Shown: positions 50,491 to 57,606 of the stretch, in pieces
How the letters are laid out: the number at the start of each line of letters is the position of its first letter
How positions within the stretch are numbered: position 1 is the stretch's first letter
Source: Bacillus sp. FJAT-42376
GTDB lineage: Bacteria > Bacillota > Bacilli > Bacillales > Bacillaceae
Assembly: GCF_003816055.1 (NCBI RefSeq)
Contig: NZ_CP033906.1
Coordinates: forward strand, 1,488,001-1,552,000
Length of the DNA: 64,000 bases
Reading direction: 5' to 3'
Notes under the pieces: model-generated
Databases searched by the model: none
Seen by the model: only the letters and a program-made list of their open reading frames with translations
Told to the model about the DNA's origin: nothing
Program-made: the position numbers and the translations under genes

Positions 50491-50679
50491 ATGCTGACAT
50501 TGCCTTGGTGGATTTACCTGTGCATGGGCGGAGTGCTCTTCAGCGGTTTTAAATTTGTCACGCTGTCGAGAGAAGATAAGCGGACCGATACAGAGTTTAT
50601 TGAACAGGAAGGCCAGATTTATCTGGAACGGATGAAAGCGGAACGAGAACGAAGAAAGCTTGAAAAAATGTCGGTTTAA
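50491..50679 (+). CDS. yhaL: YhaL, small sporulation-associated membrane protein
   Basis: The 62-residue protein has one N-terminal helix ('WWIYLCMGGVLFSGFKFV'), then a charged tail ending 'MKAERERRKLEKMSV'. Position after yhaM and length (B. subtilis about 70) identify it as YhaL, annotated as a sporulation protein. Its strong AAGGAGGAAAC site is predicted to be sequestered by the upstream complementary stretch, so expression probably needs a promoter inside or after that stretch. Confidence 0.85.
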   Translation: MLTLPWWIYLCMGGVLFSGFKFVTLSREDKRTDTEFIEQEGQIYLERMKAERERRKLEKMSV

Positions 50680-50733
50680 CTAAATGTGCATCGTTCTGCC
50701 CCCATGATGGACCCCTCGGTCAATCATTCATAA

Positions 50734-50766
50734 CAAAAAAAGACTCCTGTGAAGGAGTCTTTTTAT
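50734..50766. terminator. Bidirectional terminator between yhaL and the cold-shock gene
   Basis: AGACTCCT (50741-50748) and AGGAGTCT (50753-50760) form the stem, with an A run on the left and a T run on the right, serving both converging genes. Confidence 0.9.
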
Positions 50767-50777
50767 ATGGGTAAAAC

Positions 50778-50978
50778 TTATGCTTTTTCTACGTTAGCAG
50801 CTTGATCGCCACGGTTACCTTGAACGATTTCAAATGTAACTTTTTGGCCTTCTTCTAGAGTTTTGAAACCTTCGCCTTGGATAGCGGAGAAATGTACGAA
50901 TACATCGTCGCCATCTTCGCGCTCGATGAAACCGAAACCTTTTTCTGCATTAAACCACTTAACTGTACCTTCTAACAT
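50778..50978 (-). CDS. Cold-shock protein (CspB-like)
   Basis: The 66-residue protein is a complete cold-shock domain with RNP1 'KGFGFIE' and RNP2 'VFVHFSAI', and starts '[14 protein letters not shown]', close to B. subtilis CspB. It binds single-stranded RNA and DNA and prevents RNA structure in the cold. ATG 50978 is chosen for the GGAGGTAAC upstream. Insertion of a csp gene between yhaL and prsA differs from B. subtilis. Several csp paralogs exist in bacilli, so I give no symbol. Confidence 0.93.
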   Translation of the reverse strand: MLEGTVKWFNAEKGFGFIEREDGDDVFVHFSAIQGEGFKTLEEGQKVTFEIVQGNRGDQAANVEKA

Positions 50979-51158
50979 TTTGTTACCTCCTAGTGCATGA
51001 CGCACAAACGTGTTACTATTCTTGCTCTAAAAATATCAAGCTGAAACGTATTCGATCTTAATATCCGAACAAAAATAATTCTTAATAAGGATAACAGGAA
51101 CAGGGATAAATAGCAAGTGTCTAAAGCCGGGCAATGCGCAGGACCCATAAAAAGAAAA

Positions 51159-51306
51159 GCTCTGTCTAACTTGACTGCTGATTGCTGCTAGCATTCGCTC
51201 GCTTATTCTTGGGCGGGCGGTGAGCCTTGCGGGTATCACCTGTCCCTCTGCTCTCAAGCTTTGAGTCTCACGGTTTCCGCCCAAATCCACAACATACTTT
51301 AACATA
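51159..51306. repeat. Dispersed palindromic element, long form, inverted (copy 4)
   Basis: Read on the minus strand, this element begins TATGTTAAAGTATGTTG and ends TGCTAGCAGC-AATCAGCAG-TCAAG-TTAGACAGAGC, matching the two ends of the short copies, with a centre of about 60 extra bases containing GGGCGGGCGG and TTGCGGGTATCACC. It fills the gap between the cold-shock leader and prsA, together with the prsA terminator. Confidence 0.65.
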
Positions 51307-51309
51307 GAA

Positions 51310-51345
51310 AAAAAGAGAGGCAGCCGTGCGGCTTTCTCTCTTTTT
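51310..51345 (-). terminator. Intrinsic terminator of prsA
   Basis: AAAAAGAGAG (51310-51319) and CTCTCTTTTT (51336-51345) pair, with inner AGCCG/CGGCT; the run of A gives a U tract on the minus strand. Confidence 0.9.
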
Positions 51346-51350
51346 GCAGA

Positions 51351-52235
51351 TTATTGAGCCGGCTGAGCAGGCATTGCAGGCTGTTCAGGGGCTTTAAATG
51401 TATCTTTAAGTTTTTTATCTTTGACTTCGACCTTTGCGTCTTTAAGGGCTTTGTCGATAGCCTTCTGCATCGTTGCAGGATCCTGGGTTTTCTGTTCTTT
51501 TACTTCTTTCTCCAGGCTCTTCTTCATCTGATCATATGGCTTGTACGTCTCATCAATACGGATGATATGGTAGCCGTATTGTGTTTTTACAGGAGCGCTG
51601 ACTTCGCCTTCTTTCAGTTTAAACGCAGCTGTTTCGAATTCCGGTACCATTTGGCCTTTGCCGAACCAGCCAAGGGTTCCGCCGTTTTGAGCAGATGGAT
51701 CCTGAGAATATTCTTTGGCAAGGTCTTCAAATTTCGCCCCGCCGTCAAGCTTCGTTTTTACTTCTTTCGCCGTTTTCTCATCTTTAACAAGAATATGGCT
51801 AGCCTTCACTTTATCTTTTAAGCTCTCATGATACTTTTTAATATCATCTTCGGATACTTTAGCCTCAGCTTCAGCGGCTTTTTTGCGCAAAAGCTCTGTT
51901 TTAACCATATTGTCTACGGCTGCCTGGCCCTGCTCCTTGACAAGCATGTCAATTTGCTCCGCACCATACTGAGCTTTAATCGTTTCAAGCTCTTTTTTAA
52001 TTTCATCTTTTGATACTTTGTATTTTTCACCCAGTACTTTGTTATGAACAAGTTCAGTAAGGACCTGTTCACCTGCACGGGATTTCATAGCTTCGTAAAG
52101 CTCGTCCTTTGTAACGTTTCCAGCTTTCGTCTCAGCCACAACATCGGAACCGCCTCCGCCTGCTGCTCCATTGCTGCATGCGCCGAGAGTGAAAAGGCTC
52201 GTCGCTGTAATAGCCGCTATAGCCATTTTTTTCAT
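51351..52235 (-). CDS. prsA: PrsA, foldase lipoprotein (parvulin-type peptidyl-prolyl isomerase)
   Basis: The 294-residue lipoprotein (B. subtilis PrsA 292) has lipobox 'TLGAC' with Cys20, an N-terminal helical domain, the parvulin domain ('KASHILVKDEKTAKEVKTKL', 'YSQDPSAQNGGTLGWFGKGQM', 'GYHIIRI') and a Lys-rich C-terminal domain ending in a Pro/Ala/Gln tail. It folds secreted proteins outside the membrane. ATG 52235 is preferred because a signal peptide starts there; the frame extends to 52337. Confidence 0.95.
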   Translation of the reverse strand: MKKMAIAAITATSLFTLGACSNGAAGGGGSDVVAETKAGNVTKDELYEAMKSRAGEQVLTELVHNKVLGEKYKVSKDEIKKELETIKAQYGAEQIDMLVKEQGQAAVDNMVKTELLRKKAAEAEAKVSEDDIKKYHESLKDKVKASHILVKDEKTAKEVKTKLDGGAKFEDLAKEYSQDPSAQNGGTLGWFGKGQMVPEFETAAFKLKEGEVSAPVKTQYGYHIIRIDETYKPYDQMKKSLEKEVKEQKTQDPATMQKAIDKALKDAKVEVKDKKLKDTFKAPEQPAMPAQPAQ

Positions 52236-52245
52236 TAGTCGATAC

Positions 52246-52304
52246 AACTCCTGCCCTATAGTGTTTGTACTAAATACTATAGAACATTGTGCCATGTTCA
52301 TTGG
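52246..52304 (-). promoter_or_regulatory. prsA promoter with a downstream inverted repeat
   Basis: On the minus strand TTGCAA (52304-52299), 17 bases, CACAAT (52281-52276) form a promoter. Directly after it, CTATAGT (52272-52266) and ACTATAG (52252-52246) make a perfect 7-bp inverted repeat with a 13-base spacer around the start of transcription. It may be an operator. Confidence 0.55.
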
Positions 52305-52591
52305 ACTTTTGCAACCCAATCTGAAAAGAGGAGACAAAGGAACGAGAGAAGATGCTGAATCGAGCTAAAGCCCCGCACACAGCCATTCTGGACAAGCCCA
52401 ATGTTTAAAAGGATTCATTAGCGGAACCCCCCACAGCAGATGACGGCAGGAACCTAATATGTGAAATTATGTGAAATGATGAAAATAGGTTTAACCAGCT
52501 GCGAAGAAAGTTTTCTGAAGTAGGCAATAAGCCCATGCAAGCTGTTTTCGCGTTCATATAATGTCTTGACTGCGAAAGGAGGCTGAACGTT

Positions 52592-52675
52592 ATGGGAGGA
52601 TATAATTCCGGCTTTGCGTTAATTGTTGTTCTATTTATTTTGCTGATTATTGTGGGTGCAGCATACATCTGCTAG
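52592..52675 (+). CDS. YjcZ-family sporulation microprotein, copy 1
   Basis: A 27-residue peptide starts 'MGGYNSGFALIVVLFILL' and ends 'GAAYIC', the pattern of the YjcZ family (Gly/Tyr-rich start and one membrane helix). AAAGGAGG stands nine to ten bases upstream of the ATG. In B. subtilis the YjcZ-type gene yhzE lies at this position. The 350 bases between it and prsA show no other gene. Confidence 0.85.
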   Translation: MGGYNSGFALIVVLFILLIIVGAAYIC

Positions 52676-52778
52676 TCAATAAGGGCTGCCGATAACTGCA
52701 AAACTCAGGGTAAAAGCCCATTCGCAATACAAGGAAATTGCATAGTATATCTTAACCATCAGCAAGGAGGTGTTATAA

Positions 52779-52862
52779 ATGGGCGGTTCTTACGGCGGAG
52801 GTTTCGCGTTAATCGTTGTACTTTTCATTTTGTTGATCATCGTTGGTGCAGCTTGGCTATAA
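52779..52862 (+). CDS. YjcZ-family sporulation microprotein, copy 2
   Basis: A 27-residue paralog starts 'MGGSYGGGFALIVVLFILL' and ends 'GAAWL'. AAGGAGGTG is an almost perfect ribosome-binding site. The hydrophobic core is the same as in copy 1, and synonymous positions differ, so the duplication is not recent. A repeat cluster begins exactly at its stop codon. Confidence 0.87.
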   Translation: MGGSYGGGFALIVVLFILLIIVGAAWL

Positions 52863-53172
52863 GAAAAGCGTAGGCGGCTTGACCAGCCCCGACAAGCATA
52901 AGACGATCAGCCGGAGGAAGGTGAACTTTCCTTCCGCAGGATGAGCGGCTTATGACCTCGAGGGGCTAGCCGCCGGAGCTGGACATCAAGAAAAGCGTAG
53001 GGCGCTTGCTTAGCCCTGAAAGACGGTGGAGCTTCTGACCGAGGGGCGTTTTGTGCCCCGACCGAAGAAGCGAAGCGGCCGAAGGGCTAGCGCCCGGAGC
53101 TGGACACCAGTGCTGGGTTCAAGGTGTTCAATAGTATAAGGCGGAGCGCTCCTTGTGGGGCGCTTTTCTAAT

Positions 53173-53235
53173 GAAGTTCTGCTAAAGGCGCGGCGTCCTG
53201 CCGCAACGCAGAACTGACCCGCTTCCTGCGGGCCT
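53173..53235. repeat. 63-bp nested hairpin module C, copy 1
   Basis: GAAGTTCTGCTAA to TGCGGGCCT; arms GTTCTGC/GCAGAAC enclose GCGGC/GCCGC. It stands where the 5' arm of hairpin A2 should be. Confidence 0.8.
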
Positions 53236-53406
53236 CCGACAAGCATAAGACGATCAGCCGGAGGAAGGTGAATTTTCCTTCCGCAGGATGAGCGGCTTAT
53301 GACCTCGAGGGGCTAGCCGCCGGAGCTGGACACCAAGAAAAGTGTAAGGCGTTTGCTCAGCCCTGAAAGACGGTGGAGCTTCTGACCGAGGGCCGTATAA
53401 GTTAAG

Positions 53407-53469
53407 GAAGTTCTGCTAAGTTCGCGGCATCCTGCCGCAACGCAGAACTGACCTGCCTCCTGCAGGCCT
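53407..53469. repeat. 63-bp nested hairpin module C, copy 2
   Basis: A second copy of the same length, differing from copy 1 at about eight positions, lies inside hairpin B2 at the place of the small GGGGC/GCCCC apical stem of B1. Confidence 0.8.
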
Positions 53470-53678
53470 GAAGAAGCGAAGCGGCCGAAGGGCTAGCGCC
53501 TGGAACTGGACACTGGTACAGGGTTCGAGGTGTTCCGATATAAATGGCAGAGCGCTCCTCGTGGGGGGCGCTTTTTCCATTGGGGATGGGAGTTTTGGGG
53601 CACAGGATACTGATCAAGAGTGCTTTTTTTGGATGAAGAGGCTGTGATGCTGTGCGTCAGAACGGAAGCCGGTCTTGG

Positions 53679-53929
53679 CACTGACCCCCGGCACACCACC
53701 GCAGCGGGGGAATGAGCAGCGATCATGGAGCAGCTTCTGGGACAAGGGGTCATGAAGAGCGGGGACGGAGGTTTAGTGCTTTAGCGAAGTGGGGGTCAGT
53801 GCAATGCACTGACCCCCGGCACACCACCGCAGCGGGGGAATGAGCAGCGATCATGGAGTAGCTTCTGGGACAAGGGTTCATGAGGAGCAGGGACGGAGGT
53901 TTAGTGCTTTAGCGAAGCGGGGGTCAGTG
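53679..53929. repeat. Tandem pair of 123-bp elements with CACTGACCCCC terminal inverted repeats
   Basis: Two copies (53679-53801 and 53807-53929) are nearly identical. Each begins CACTGACCCCCG and ends CGGGGGTCAGTG (one mismatch in the first copy), and contains AATGAGCAGCGATCATGGAG and TTTAGTGCTTTAGCGAAG. The five bases CAATG separate them. No coding potential. They resemble in design the GGGGACAGGCA elements at 1139-1390. Confidence 0.85.
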
Positions 53930-53991
53930 TAAACTTCGAAATACCCCACAGCAAACTCCGAAATCCCCCCCTGCAAACCCAATTCCCATAC

Positions 53992-54017
53992 AAAAAAACC
54001 GGCCATATACCGGCCGG
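53992..54017 (-). terminator. Terminator of the 59-residue membrane protein gene
   Basis: CCGGCC (53999-54004) and GGCCGG (54012-54017) pair; seven A at 53992-53998 give a U run on the minus strand. Confidence 0.7.
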
Positions 54018-54059
54018 CTTTTCTGTGTATAAATTGATCGGAGCTGCAGATTCCGAGTT

Positions 54060-54239
54060 CTATGTATAAAGAATTTCAATATACGAAGAGATCAGCAGAA
54101 TCGTAACAAGGACATTAATCATACGAAACACTCTCGTTTGACGGTCTTCAGGAATCTCACGAACTAAACAAAGCCTGTTCGTTAGCGTGTTAATATAAAA
54201 CAGAATGAAGACAGCAAAGAAAATGAACAAGATGATCAC
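54060..54239 (-). CDS. Small two-helix membrane protein (59 residues)
   Basis: A GTG-started frame gives 59 residues: a first helix ('IILFIFFAVFILFYI'), a charged loop ('REIPEDRQTR') and a second helix ('MINVLVTILLISSYIEIL'). The GTG is preceded by AAAGGGGGATCTCAT, a good ribosome-binding site, and a terminator follows, so it is a likely real gene. I do not recognise a family. It lies between prsA/YjcZ and yhaJ, where B. subtilis has yhaK; equivalence is unproven. Confidence 0.65.
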   Translation of the reverse strand: MIILFIFFAVFILFYINTLTNRLCLVREIPEDRQTRVFRMINVLVTILLISSYIEILYT

Positions 54240-54331
54240 ATGAGATCCCCCTTTCCTTACTGATACTTATAAGATTACCAAATATTCGCTGAAAAAGATA
54301 GGAAAAAGCCGGCTTGGTTTGCTTAACCCTT

Positions 54332-54366
54332 AAAAAAGAAGAGCCCTGTTCCCTGGCACTCTTCTT
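54332..54366 (-). terminator. Intrinsic terminator of yhaJ
   Basis: AAGAAGAG (54336-54343) and CTCTTCTT (54359-54366) pair, and the A run at 54332-54337 gives U residues on the minus strand. Confidence 0.75.
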
Positions 54367-54377
54367 AAGGATGACTT

Positions 54378-54914
54378 CTATTTTTCTATTAAAATTTCCA
54401 GTGCGTTTCGGTCTTCTTCGACCATGCAGGTGCGGGGAGCTGCCATAACCTGCCGCGCATAGATTAAATCGGGCACGCACCAGCCGATATGAAGGGCTGC
54501 CGCTAAACAGAAATAATGAACGTACTCAGGCATGATCAGGCTTGCCTGGATGCATGCTGCTGTTAGAATAAAGAAAGGAAGCAGCAGGGTAGCGAGCATC
54601 ACCTGTTTTGATAGTTTAACGCATGGCTTTAACCGTATAATTGGAATCATGGCTGCGTATTCCATCTTCATTTTCGGGACATTTCCGCACAGAATAAGCG
54701 GGAGGGCATGAAGAAGTTTATGCACAGGCAGAATAAGAATGAGAATAAGCAAAAAATAAAAGATATGGCCGGCATCCAGCTTTTGCCTCGCATCTACCAT
54801 CGACAGAGGAAGGTAAAGTGCGATAAAAGCGGTAATGGAGGCAAAAATGAAATACAAAAAGAGACGCTGAAATCCATAATCTTTCGACAGGTCGATGGTT
54901 TTCCAGCAGTTCAT
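54378..54914 (-). CDS. yhaJ: YhaJ, DUF3267 family membrane protein
   Basis: The 178-residue protein has four hydrophobic helices and 'VHKLLHALPLILCG' in the second, resembling the HExxH-like motif of DUF3267 (site-2-protease-like) with Lys in place of Glu, so it is probably not an active protease. ATG 54914 is chosen for the GGGAAGGTGATT before it. Its place between prsA and yhaI agrees with yhaJ. Function unknown. Confidence 0.75.
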   Translation of the reverse strand: MNCWKTIDLSKDYGFQRLFLYFIFASITAFIALYLPLSMVDARQKLDAGHIFYFLLILILILPVHKLLHALPLILCGNVPKMKMEYAAMIPIIRLKPCVKLSKQVMLATLLLPFFILTAACIQASLIMPEYVHYFCLAAALHIGWCVPDLIYARQVMAAPRTCMVEEDRNALEILIEK

Positions 54915-55086
54915 ACAATCACCTTCCCCTAAAAATAAATCCTTTCCTACTTTACTGCCGAACGATAAAAAAATCAATACGCTTCAAGGAATTGTAAACG
55001 GTTTAATAAAAATAAATATCTATCGCTTTTTTTATAGAGGGGTTTTTCGCTAAAATAGAAGGATAAGAGAGAAAGTAGGGGTTAGT

Positions 55087-55425
55087 GTGGACTTATATGA
55101 GGAAAGGCTGAACAGGCTTGAATTTCAGATGCGTCTCCTTTTATCGATGGTTCGGACAGAGGACCATCCTTTTACATATATGGTGATTCAAAAACAGCTG
55201 CCGGAAAAGGAATATGTGGAGGTTCTGGAGCTTTGCCGGAGGCTTGAGGAGCTTCATCAAAAACAAAAAGCGCAAGGATTCGTCCATTTTGAAGGACTCC
55301 TTACGCTTTTTGTACAGGAATTGAACGATAAACTCGAGGTGAAAGAAACCGCAGAGGCTTTATTCAGAGAAGGGATGTTTCCCGGGCTGATGCGCGATTT
55401 TCTGTCCATGCTTGAGTCTTACTGA
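55087..55425 (+). CDS. yhaI: YhaI, DUF1878 family protein
   Basis: The 112-residue, helical, acidic protein (B. subtilis YhaI about 113) has '[16 protein letters not shown]' and '[28 protein letters not shown]'. No membrane segment. GTG start with GTAGGGGTTA upstream. It converges with scoC, and their 3' ends overlap by seven bases. Function unknown. Confidence 0.88.
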   Translation: MDLYEERLNRLEFQMRLLLSMVRTEDHPFTYMVIQKQLPEKEYVEVLELCRRLEELHQKQKAQGFVHFEGLLTLFVQELNDKLEVKETAEALFREGMFPGLMRDFLSMLESY

Positions 55426-56030
55426 TTGGCAGCTGCTTTTGGCTGCTCTTCTTCTTCCTCTTCTTCGGCAACCTTCTTTAAACTGCCGTTTTCTTCTTCA
55501 AATTCCCGCTCAATGTTGCTGAATGACCGTTCAAAGATCTCCATAAAGTCATCACCGTAAATGTTCCGGATGATGGCCATCATTTCAATTATCTCAGGAA
55601 ACTTGCCATACAGGCTCTGCAGCGGCATGGCGCCCTTAAAGACGGCGTTCCGCGAAGGATCGTAGTCCTCCATTAGCTGAAGAAAGATGGCTTCCCCTTT
55701 AGGTGTCAGTTCAATATACGTATTCCGTTTGTCATCGAGCTTCTTGGAAAATTCCAAGTAGCCTCTTTCCTCCAGCTTTTTAGAGAAGTTAAAAGCGGTT
55801 GATACATGCATCACTCCGAATTTAGCAATCTCGGAAATGGATGCTCCTTTCAAATGGTAAGCAATCCAAAGAATGTGATGTTCGTTTATGTTCAAATCAT
55901 AAGGCTTGATCCATTGCTGCCAGTCTTTCTCGATGGATTTCCATAAGGCTTTGCTTAACTGAGCGATTCTCTGGGTGAAGAGCATGGCCTCTTTTACGGT
56001 GTAATCCTTTTCATTTTTCTTCAAATCCAC
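55419..56030 (-). CDS. scoC: ScoC (Hpr), MarR-family transition-state regulator
   Basis: The 203-residue protein equals Hpr (203). The MarR winged helix spans about residues 45-120 ('[24 protein letters not shown]', '[23 protein letters not shown]', '[15 protein letters not shown]'). ScoC represses extracellular protease and sporulation genes. The C-terminus is a Glu run that varies in the family. Convergent with yhaI, so antisense overlap of the 3' ends is expected. Confidence 0.94.
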   Translation of the reverse strand: MDLKKNEKDYTVKEAMLFTQRIAQLSKALWKSIEKDWQQWIKPYDLNINEHHILWIAYHLKGASISEIAKFGVMHVSTAFNFSKKLEERGYLEFSKKLDDKRNTYIELTPKGEAIFLQLMEDYDPSRNAVFKGAMPLQSLYGKFPEIIEMMAIIRNIYGDDFMEIFERSFSNIEREFEEENGSLKKVAEEEEEEEQPKAAANQ

Positions 56031-56154
56031 TCACCTACTTTTCCGCATTTCTAATATTCTCTATTATCCCAAAAAAGTAAAGATTAATAAAGATGTAAAT
56101 TAACAAAATTTTTAAATAAATATCTCGAATCCAGTATTGTTCAAAAAAAGACGG

Positions 56155-56193
56155 AAAAAAGGTGCTAAACCGACAAAGTTTGAGCACCTTTTT
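56155..56193 (-). terminator. Intrinsic terminator of yhaH
   Basis: AAAAAAGGTGCT (56155-56166) pairs with AGCACCTTTTT (56183-56193), with AAA/TTT extending inward; U run on the minus strand. Confidence 0.88.
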
Positions 56194-56224
56194 GTTACAA
56201 ACATTTCTTATATGGAAATATTCA

Positions 56225-56581
56225 TCAATTTTTAATTGTATCTTCTAATTGTTTAATTTTCTTTTCAATGGCTTCAATTTCTTTCTGGAGACTCTCACGG
56301 TGCGGCTCAATTTCCTCCTGAAACTCTTTTAAGGAGGTTTGCAGCTCTGCAGAGACTTCCTTTATGACATCGGCACTATCTTTCGCCGCCTGCACAACCT
56401 GTTCTTTTAAGGCAATACTTTCTTCCTTCAGCTGATTGATGGTATCCAGCATCCGGTCCTTACTGTCTTTGATTTGTCCTCTCAGATCTTTACCGGAAGA
56501 TGGGGCGGAAAGCAGGGCTGCTGCGCCGCCGGCGACGGTTCCGGCAAGAATACCAAGAAAAATGGATTTAGCTTTTGACAT
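56225..56581 (-). CDS. yhaH: YhaH, YtxH-domain protein
   Basis: The 118-residue protein has an N-terminal helix ('IFLGILAGTVAGGAAALLSAPSSGKDLRGQI', the YtxH pattern) and a long coiled coil (about residues 35-115) rich in Glu and Lys. It is a predicted general-stress-type membrane-associated protein; function unknown. Length equals B. subtilis YhaH. Confidence 0.9.
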   Translation of the reverse strand: MSKAKSIFLGILAGTVAGGAAALLSAPSSGKDLRGQIKDSKDRMLDTINQLKEESIALKEQVVQAAKDSADVIKEVSAELQTSLKEFQEEIEPHRESLQKEIEAIEKKIKQLEDTIKN

Positions 56582-56829
56582 TGACTCATCACTCCCGTTA
56601 TCCGTTCTCTTTACACATTCAACATTCTTATGAAAAAATCCTTCTTTACATGATACCCCTCAGACCGTTCCTTAAACGAACGACTGCTTTTTATCCGGAA
56701 TTCAGCCCTCTTTGTGCTGAGAAATCCTTTGCGCTTAGCACAATCAGCAAACAGTTTAAAAAGGGAAACAAGTTTCATAGCCTGATTTTTTCGGCATATA
56801 CATAAGCGTAAAAGGGGGAGAGGGGATGC

Positions 56830-57015
56830 ATGTTGGGAATCCTATTTTACATCATTAGCCTCGTATTTTTAATGGTTGCCCTGAATTATGCCAGACAAGC
56901 GCAGCAGGCTGCTTCCTATCCGCCGAAATGGGTGTTAAAGCAGCGGGCTATGGTGATGGCGGGGGGAGCAGGGGTCACCCTATTGCTTGGAATCATGCTG
57001 TCCATTCTGCATTAA
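56830..57015 (+). CDS. Small two-helix membrane protein (61 residues)
   Basis: 'LGILFYIISLVFLMVALNY' and 'MVMAGGAGVTLLLGIMLSIL' form two helices around a Tyr/Pro-containing loop 'AASYPPKWVLKQR'. AAAGGGGGAGAGGGG precedes the ATG. It is followed by the bidirectional terminator shared with trpP. I recognise no characterised family. Confidence 0.75.
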   Translation: MLGILFYIISLVFLMVALNYARQAQQAASYPPKWVLKQRAMVMAGGAGVTLLLGIMLSILH

Positions 57016-57028
57016 ACTGCGGTGCCAT

Positions 57029-57060
57029 AAAAAAAGGACTGACAGAGTCAGTCCTTTTCG
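57029..57060. terminator. Bidirectional terminator between the small membrane gene and trpP
   Basis: AAAAGGACTGA (57032-57042) pairs with TCAGTCCTTTT (57048-57058), with A and T runs on the two sides. Confidence 0.9.
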
Positions 57061-57062
57061 GG

Positions 57063-57581
57063 TTATGCCGCCGAAGCCGGCTTCGAACGTTTTTGGATAG
57101 ATGTCACGATCGGATAAATCAGAGTAATCGCAACCGTGTTCAAGGCAGCGGCTGGAAGGACAACGGTTAGGAACAGCGCTGTAAATCCGCCTGGAAGTCC
57201 TACAATTAACAGGGCGCTTCCAAGGAAGATGACCCCAGAAATAATCGTACCGACTGCTGTTAGTGAAGCAACTGTTACAGGTTTCGCTGCAAGCTTGCCT
57301 GCTAAAGTGATCAGCAGGAAGAATACAAGGGCAGTAACCGGCTTATCAATGATGTTCGGCAGCTGTCCTCCGGGAAAACCGGTTGTCAGAGCGGAAAGGA
57401 TGCCTGTCAGTACTCCTAATAGAAGGGTATTCTTTAAATTAGGAAAAAGGGCAATTCCCAAAAACATCATCGTCAGCATCATGTCCGGCTTCATTCCAAG
57501 GAATATAGGCGGGATAATACTGTGCAAAGCAAGGCCAATCGCAACAAACAGCGACATCGTAACTAGTTCTTTCGTTTTCAT
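57063..57581 (-). CDS. trpP: TrpP, tryptophan transporter
   Basis: The 172-residue membrane protein (B. subtilis TrpP 172) has five to six helices ('LVTMSLFVAIGLALHSIIPPIFLG', 'FPNLKNTLLLGVLTGILSALTTGFPGGQLPN', 'FTALFLTVVLPAAALNTVAITLI') and belongs to the TrpP family of ECF-like S components. It imports tryptophan. Its leader contains TRAP-type triplets over the ribosome-binding site, indicating translational control by tryptophan. Confidence 0.93.
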   Translation of the reverse strand: MKTKELVTMSLFVAIGLALHSIIPPIFLGMKPDMMLTMMFLGIALFPNLKNTLLLGVLTGILSALTTGFPGGQLPNIIDKPVTALVFFLLITLAGKLAAKPVTVASLTAVGTIISGVIFLGSALLIVGLPGGFTALFLTVVLPAAALNTVAITLIYPIVTSIQKRSKPASAA

Positions 57582-57583
57582 AA

Positions 57584-57606
57584 CTCAACTCTCCTCTTCT
57601 TGGCTC
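57584..57606 (-). promoter_or_regulatory. TRAP (MtrB) binding site over the trpP ribosome-binding region
   Basis: On the mRNA, five triplets in a row are separated by exactly two bases: GAG-CC-AAG-AA-GAG-GA-GAG-TT-GAG, ending two bases before the ATG at 57581. Further GAG triplets lie at 57616-57620 and UAG at 57631-57633 and, in the coding start, 57563-57565. The array overlaps the AGGAG ribosome-binding site. Confidence 0.78.

Larger units (their letters stand above)
52861..53581. repeat. Composite cluster of modular hairpin elements (two tandem units)
   Basis: Unit 1 comprises hairpin A1 (52861-52987), hairpin B1 (52988-53108) and segment D1 (53109-53172). Unit 2 comprises A2 (53236-53334, 5' arm missing), B2 (53335-53514, interrupted) and D2 (53515-53581). 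A1 and B1 share the flanks AAGAAAAGCGTA and CGGAGCTGGACA and have a 7-bp stem, a 5-base bulge and a 6-bp stem; stem bases differ in compensating pairs. D ends in an AGCGCTCC/GGGGCGCT hairpin with TTTT. No protein is encoded. Confidence 0.85.

Noticed and set aside
53010..53753. Several 70-90 codon frames on the minus strand
   Set aside because: They run through GC-rich hairpin repeats, change frame between repeat copies and have no start signals.
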